From the NCBI GenBank assembly GCA_938743325.2, contig OW568902.1:62001-126000 (forward strand): a stretch of DNA of 64,000 bases, given 5' to 3'. Position 1 is the first letter of the stretch; the number at the start of each line of letters is the position of its first letter. Below are positions 59,805-64,000 of the stretch, in pieces. This DNA is from Pycnococcus provasolii. Lineage: Eukaryota; Chlorophyta; Pseudoscourfieldiophyceae; Pseudoscourfieldiales; Pycnococcaceae. A model generated the notes under the pieces. That model made no database searches, was not told the DNA's origin, and saw nothing but the letters and a program-made list of their open reading frames with translations. Both the position numbers and the translations under genes were made by a program.

Positions 59805-61790
59805 CTAAGCACTCGCCTCCTCAAGAAGTGCGCCGCCAACGGCGGTCGGCGCGCTCGGCTCCGCGCTCGTAAGACCCGCATCCGCGTCCGCGTCAGCATC
59901 CGCGGACGCCTGCTGCTCGAGGTTCTCGTGCAACTTCTGGTAAAATTCAAGCTCAACCACCTTTGCCTGCAACGCCGCCTTCTCCTCCTCCTCCTCGTCC
60001 ACGACGCCGTGCGCCTTCTCGAGCACGTGGCTGACAACACGAAGGCTTCCCGCGAGAGTCTTCGCGTCAATCTGACTCGGCGCGAGCGCGGGAATGCGCA
60101 TCTTCGCACCCAGGCTCGTCGCCACGCCAAGCAGGTGCACGACGGCAGACTCGACGCGCGAGTAGTCGTCGTCCACCGTGCCAAGGGCGGACGTAAGCGC
60201 GTCACGCTCAGACTGAGACAACGCGAGATCCGAACGAGCCGACTCGCGGCCTGTGTGAAGCCGCTTGATCTGAGCGGCGAGCGCAGCCACGGCGCGATCG
60301 CCGTCGCCGCCAATGCCGCGCCCGCCACGCAGAGACTTGCTCTTTGCAGGACTGCCGGCGGCATCCGCGCGGCCGTACGAGAACTTCGCCCACGCCTCAG
60401 CATTGCGAGGGATCGGCTCGTCGCCCGCGGCGAGCGCCTCCGCAGCCTCCTCGCCAACCACCTCCGGCGCCGGGTTCGACCCGCCGAGCGTCGCCGTCGC
60501 GAGCGATCCGATCGCGCGCGCGAGTGCCAGGCGCTCCGCCTTGAGCGCCTCAAACTGAGCGACGGACGCATCCAGCTCCCTCGCGTGCAGGTCCGTCTGC
60601 TTCGCGAGCAGGCGCTCGAGCGACTCCACACGCGCGCGCATCGCGTTTTGCGTCGTGGACATTTCCTGCACGTCCAGCCGCGTGCTCTGCTCCATGTCAA
60701 TCATCTCCTGGCGCAGCGCGGCGTTGGACGCGAGAATCTCGCCGATGTACTCCTTCTGCGCCATCGTCATGCTCTGCAGCATGTCGTTGTGTCCCTCGAG
60801 CCTCAGCAGCTCCGTTCCCGCGCGCCGCTCGAGCGCCGTCGTCTGCCGCTTCGACTCGTAGAATGCCGCGCGATAGTACCTCAGCTGCGCCTCCATGCTC
60901 ATGTTGTCGACGATGTCGAGCGGGTCCACGGACTCGCGCGCCACCATCGGCCTCGCGTCGTTGAATCCCGGGTCGTCGTCGGGGTGTCCAAAGTCGAGCG
61001 ATTCTTTTGACAGCTGCGGGTCGTTGACGCCGAACGTCGAGTCCAAGTTGGCGTTCGGGTCTGTGCTCAGTTTCGCCTTGTACGGCGCCTTTCCTAGCCT
61101 GAGCGTCTTTTCGCGTAGGTGCTTCGGCTGCGCGCCCGCCTTTCCCGGATCGAGCGTGAGTCTCGGTCCCGCGCCAGCCTGCGCCATGGGCGTGTAGTTG
61201 TCCCAGTCCTGACTTCCCGCGAGCAGAGGTGCGCGTGCGGCGAGCAGGTCACTCCGCACGTTTTTGTGTATGGGAATGCGCTTCAGGTGCGCGGGTTCCC
61301 TTGGCGGCGCCCTCGCGGTGCGCCGGCGCACGGTATTTTTGTTGCTAAAGGTGACAGACTTTGGGTTCGGCGACTCCAGAGGTGGCGGCGGCGGTGGAAT
61401 TTCGTCCAAGTCGACCGTTCGCTGCGCGGCGTCGTGTGCTGTCGTGGTGTCAGTTGCAGTAGCGGCGGCGGCTGCGGCTGCGTCTGCTGCTGCTGAAGCT
61501 GCATCAACATCTGCTGAAGTTGCTGGTGCATCAGCATCTGCTGCTTCAGCCGCAGGAGCCGCCGCCGCTTCAGGAGCACTTGCGTTTGCGTCCTGAGCCA
61601 CCTCTGTAGGTGCAGCCGGAGCCGCAGAAGGCGCCTCCACCGCCTCCCCAGACGCACCCTCCTCCCCAAAGTTTTTCCCGGCCCCCGCGTCGTTCGCAAT
61701 GGCGACAGCCTCTAAAGCGGAAGTTGAGTCTAAGATATCTTGCGAGGCTATGGCATCGGACGCCGACAGAGCAGTAGTCTGTGCTGACAT
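59805..61790 (-). CDS. Coiled-coil protein of unknown function
   Basis: 661 residues from ATG 61790. An Ala/Asp/Glu/Pro-rich disordered N-terminus (1-130) leads to PPPPPPLESPNPKSVTFSNK and a basic stretch, then a mostly helical region with coiled coils (about 290-430: SMEAQLRYYRAAFYESKRQT, MAQKEYIGEILASNAALRQE) and more helices to the end, with a Gly-rich gap near 495. No domain is recognised. Two CTTAAG palindromes (61808, 61818) sit 18-33 bp before the start. The layout suggests a structural or motility protein. Confidence 0.78.
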   Translation of the reverse strand: MSAQTTALSASDAIASQDILDSTSALEAVAIANDAGAGKNFGEEGASGEAVEAPSAAPAAPTEVAQDANASAPEAAAAPAAEAADADAPATSADVDAASAAADAAAAAAATATDTTTAHDAAQRTVDLDEIPPPPPPLESPNPKSVTFSNKNTVRRRTARAPPREPAHLKRIPIHKNVRSDLLAARAPLLAGSQDWDNYTPMAQAGAGPRLTLDPGKAGAQPKHLREKTLRLGKAPYKAKLSTDPNANLDSTFGVNDPQLSKESLDFGHPDDDPGFNDARPMVARESVDPLDIVDNMSMEAQLRYYRAAFYESKRQTTALERRAGTELLRLEGHNDMLQSMTMAQKEYIGEILASNAALRQEMIDMEQSTRLDVQEMSTTQNAMRARVESLERLLAKQTDLHARELDASVAQFEALKAERLALARAIGSLATATLGGSNPAPEVVGEEAAEALAAGDEPIPRNAEAWAKFSYGRADAAGSPAKSKSLRGGRGIGGDGDRAVAALAAQIKRLHTGRESARSDLALSQSERDALTSALGTVDDDYSRVESAVVHLLGVATSLGAKMRIPALAPSQIDAKTLAGSLRVVSHVLEKAHGVVDEEEEEKAALQAKVVELEFYQKLHENLEQQASADADADADAGLTSAEPSAPTAVGGALLEEASA

Positions 61791-62221
61791 ACTCTAAACA
61801 ATACAAGCTTAAGCAAGCTTAAGCGAGCGACAAATAATAAGCTTAACACACGCGACGCGACGCGACGACGTGCTCTTAGACTAAGAATAACCTTACAACA
61901 CCGACACCGGTCGTTTCTTTCAAGAGTTGCCGACGGACGTAATATTATTAGCACGGGTTGCCGACGGACGGGTTGCCGACGGGGGGGTTGCCGACGGGTT
62001 GCCGACAATAGGGTGGGTTGCATAAAGTGGGGGAAAGAAACCACCCCCCTAGTCCCCTACTAAAAAGTAGGCTGATAATAACCAGTTCCAAATAAATAAA
62101 ATAATAACCCCTGGGGGCGTGCGTTTGGGATCCCCCAAGGGGAAATTTAATCACCCGTCCTTTTGATAACTGCGTCGAGGCTCCAATACTCTCCATGAGG
62201 CTCAGTTCAGTTTTAGTTCTC

Positions 62222-62450
62222 AATGACCGCCGTTCTCGGTGACCGCCGTTCTCAGGGACCGCTTTTCTCAGTGACCGCTTTTCTCAGTGACCGCTTTTCT
62301 CAGTGACCGCTTTTCTCAGTGACCGCTTTTCTCAGGGACCGCTTTTCTCAGTGACCGCTTTTCTCAGGGACCGCTTTTCTCAGTGACCGCAGGTCTCATC
62401 GGTGACCGCCGTTCTCAGTGACCGCTTTTCTCAGTGACAGTGACCGCAGG
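62222..62450. repeat. 16-bp minisatellite (GACCGCTTTTCTCAGT)n
   Basis: About 14 copies with GGGACC/GTGACC and CTTTT/CGTT variants. Confidence 0.93.
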
Positions 62451-62739
62451 TCTCCGTTTCCGAGGGGTCCCTTGAAGACCGGTCGGTGTTACTGTATTAC
62501 GGGAAACCTTTGTTAGGATTCCCGGCTTTCCCCACCCCCGGGGATCCGGATCCCCCGTTACCCTAGTTATTATGCCCATTGGTGTGTTCTTTGTCAACTT
62601 GGCTCGTTGGCTCGCTCTTTGCTCGCTCTTTCTCTTTCTGCGAGGCAAGCTCGTGTGTTTCTTTCCTCGCACTCGCAGCAATAATTTATATCCCAGAGGG
62701 ATCAATTTTATGGGCCGACAAAGCATCCATGGAGCTTAA

Positions 62740-62878
62740 GGGCCGTCCTATGCGTTGGGGAAACCCTCCCCGGGGAAACCGGTTTTCGAGGGCTACGCAT
62801 AGGAAGGGCCCATCCGCGACGAACGGGGCCGGGAAACCGGTTTTCCCGGGGGTTTTCGGGCAACGCATAGGACGGCCC
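62740..62878. mobile_element. PIF/Harbinger-like MITE
   Basis: 139 bp flanked by TAA on both sides (62737-62739, 62879-62881), the trinucleotide duplication of the Harbinger group. The ends are inverted repeats: GGGCCGTCCTATGCGTTG at the left, its exact reverse complement at the right, with imperfect pairing for a further 25 bp (GGGGAAACC-like against GCCCGAAAACC). A second, diverged copy of the right end lies inside (about 62782-62812). It has no coding capacity, so it relies on a transposase elsewhere. Confidence 0.85.
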
Positions 62879-63508
62879 TAAAGCCTGTTCCTTGCAAGTT
62901 GCAAGAAACACTCACAGCTTTCGAACGATATACTGTAGGTAATGTACCGGACTACCGGTACTTATCTTACTTCAGTTGCCGAGTTGCGTGCTGAACGCTC
63001 CCGTTCTATATTCTCGGCCGGTGGTGATGCCAGAACGCCCATCAGAAATCAGAGACAACAGGGTCGTCGGATCGACACAACAAGTCTGGTCTTCTCTCGC
63101 CTCCTTAGACTATCGACTATCGACTATCGTAACTTACCGGGTACAGTAGCGATGATATGGAATAGGGCTTCGAGTACATCCCGACTTATTAAAACCCGAC
63201 ACCCGAAAACAACAATGTACAGTACAGTACGCCCATTTCCAACGGGGCGGACCATTAGGGGTTGGAAGTAGGGGTTTCATTAGGGGTTTACTCGTAGGAA
63301 AAAACAAAAACAAGTCGAACCAAACCTCTCCATTATGAAATGCTTTTTTAAACCCCCAAGCTCCTTTGTCCCCGTGAACTCGAGGGACCACTCCTCGGGC
63401 GAAACCCTCATTTTTTTCTGAAGAGTTTTCCTCCCTCGCTGGTCTCGCCGCTGCCCATCATCGGCCCCATCTCGCACTCGGCACGGCTCGGCTTAGCTCG
63501 CATTGACA

Positions 63509-63534
63509 ATGGCTGGAATGGTGCGTTCCTTGTG

Positions 63535-63579
<45 letters not shown>

Positions 63580-64000
63580 GCTTGGTGGCTTTATGTCGTC
63601 TTGGTGGCTTTATGTCATCTGTGGCTGACATGGTGGGGCTTGGTGGCTTGGTGGCTTGGTGGGGCTTGGTGTTGTTATCTACCGATCACACTTAGAGTCG
63701 GAGATGTGTGGCGTCTTGTGTTGGTGGCATCGTCGACGGCAACAACTTTCGGAGGGGGATCGGCGATCGGCGCGTGCGCGGTCTGCCTTCTCGCCCTCCC
63801 CACGCGCGCGTCACCTTACTCCAACACATACACGCAACTCTGATATATCTAGAGCTTGCTCATGAACAACCCAACTAACCACACACACACACACACGCAC
63901 ACACGCACACACCATACAACATCAACCAATACCTTATGTATCATCATGCAGGGTGCAAACACGGGCCCGTCCTCGGTCGTCGAACGGTCGTGCACCATGC
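63509..64000 (+). CDS. Possible spliced gene, 5' end only
   Basis: ATGGCTGGAATG is followed by GTGCGT, a good 5' splice site, and CATCATGCAG at 63942-63951 is a good 3' splice site. CTAAC upstream (about 63874) could be the branch point. Joined in frame the start reads MAGMGANTGPSSVVERSCTM and runs off the window. The proposed intron (63521-63951) contains both dinucleotide tracts. The short coding part makes this tentative. Confidence 0.35.

Larger units (their letters stand above)
61791..64000. other. Right-end spacer
   Basis: Mostly non-coding: GTTGCCGACGG repeats (61930-62000), the 16-bp minisatellite (62222-62450), the MITE (62740-62878), TG and AC microsatellites (63535-63580, 63883-63910) and a possible exon start at 63509. 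Confidence 0.6.

Noticed and set aside
63532-63843. 103-codon Cys/Val/Trp-rich protein
   Set aside because: It translates the TG microsatellite and the GGTGGCTT repeats; no domain and no ATG start outside the repeat.

Overview
The window looks like nuclear DNA of a unicellular green alga, probably a prasinophyte. Three things point there: a plastid FLU-type regulator, a plant/prasinophyte-style phytochrome built as a hybrid histidine kinase, and three clustered genes for starch-binding (CBM20) or related proteins with transit-peptide-like N-termini. A calmodulin, long coiled-coil proteins and two sialyltransferase-family proteins fit a motile eukaryotic cell. This placement is inference; no rRNA or organelle gene is present to confirm it. 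Twenty-five genes are supported, each as one uninterrupted reading frame. The only candidate intron is in a gene start at the right edge. Start codons were set to the first plausible ATG, because several open frames extend upstream only from non-ATG codons.

Layout, left to right: a double-domain glycosyltransferase and RRP7 (1-3.4 kb); a WD40-TIR-protein kinase fusion, a TraB-domain protein and a small proline-rich protein (4.2-8.9 kb); three neighbouring minus-strand paralogues, two with CBM20 domains and all with a 30-residue helical repeat (9.2-15.9 kb); a long coiled-coil protein, eIF4A, a large unknown protein, a two-pass membrane protein, a tRNA adenosine deaminase, an unknown protein and a GFA/CENP-V-fold protein (16.9-33.1 kb); phytochrome and FLU in tandem (35.1-43.3 kb); a BTB-BACK protein, an EF-hand/BspA-repeat membrane protein, two GT29 proteins around a J-domain protein (43.6-55.1 kb); a bacterial-type aliphatic amidase, calmodulin and another coiled-coil protein (55.9-61.8 kb). 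Tail-to-tail gene pairs are often only 56-125 bp apart, while head sides are long and repeat-rich.

The spacers hold telomere-like CCCTAA arrays, many minisatellites, a small LTR element with target duplication (57964-58793), a PIF/Harbinger-like MITE (62740-62878) and a copia reverse-transcriptase relic. Four of the five telomere-like arrays lie within about 50-235 bp upstream of a start codon.

The strongest candidates for new biology are the WD40-TIR-kinase fusion (a possible one-protein sensor, NADase-fold and kinase module at the membrane), the CBM20/helical-repeat cluster (a possible starch or pyrenoid scaffold set), the phytochrome-FLU adjacency (light sensing beside tetrapyrrole control), and the amidase, which looks horizontally acquired with all catalytic residues kept.
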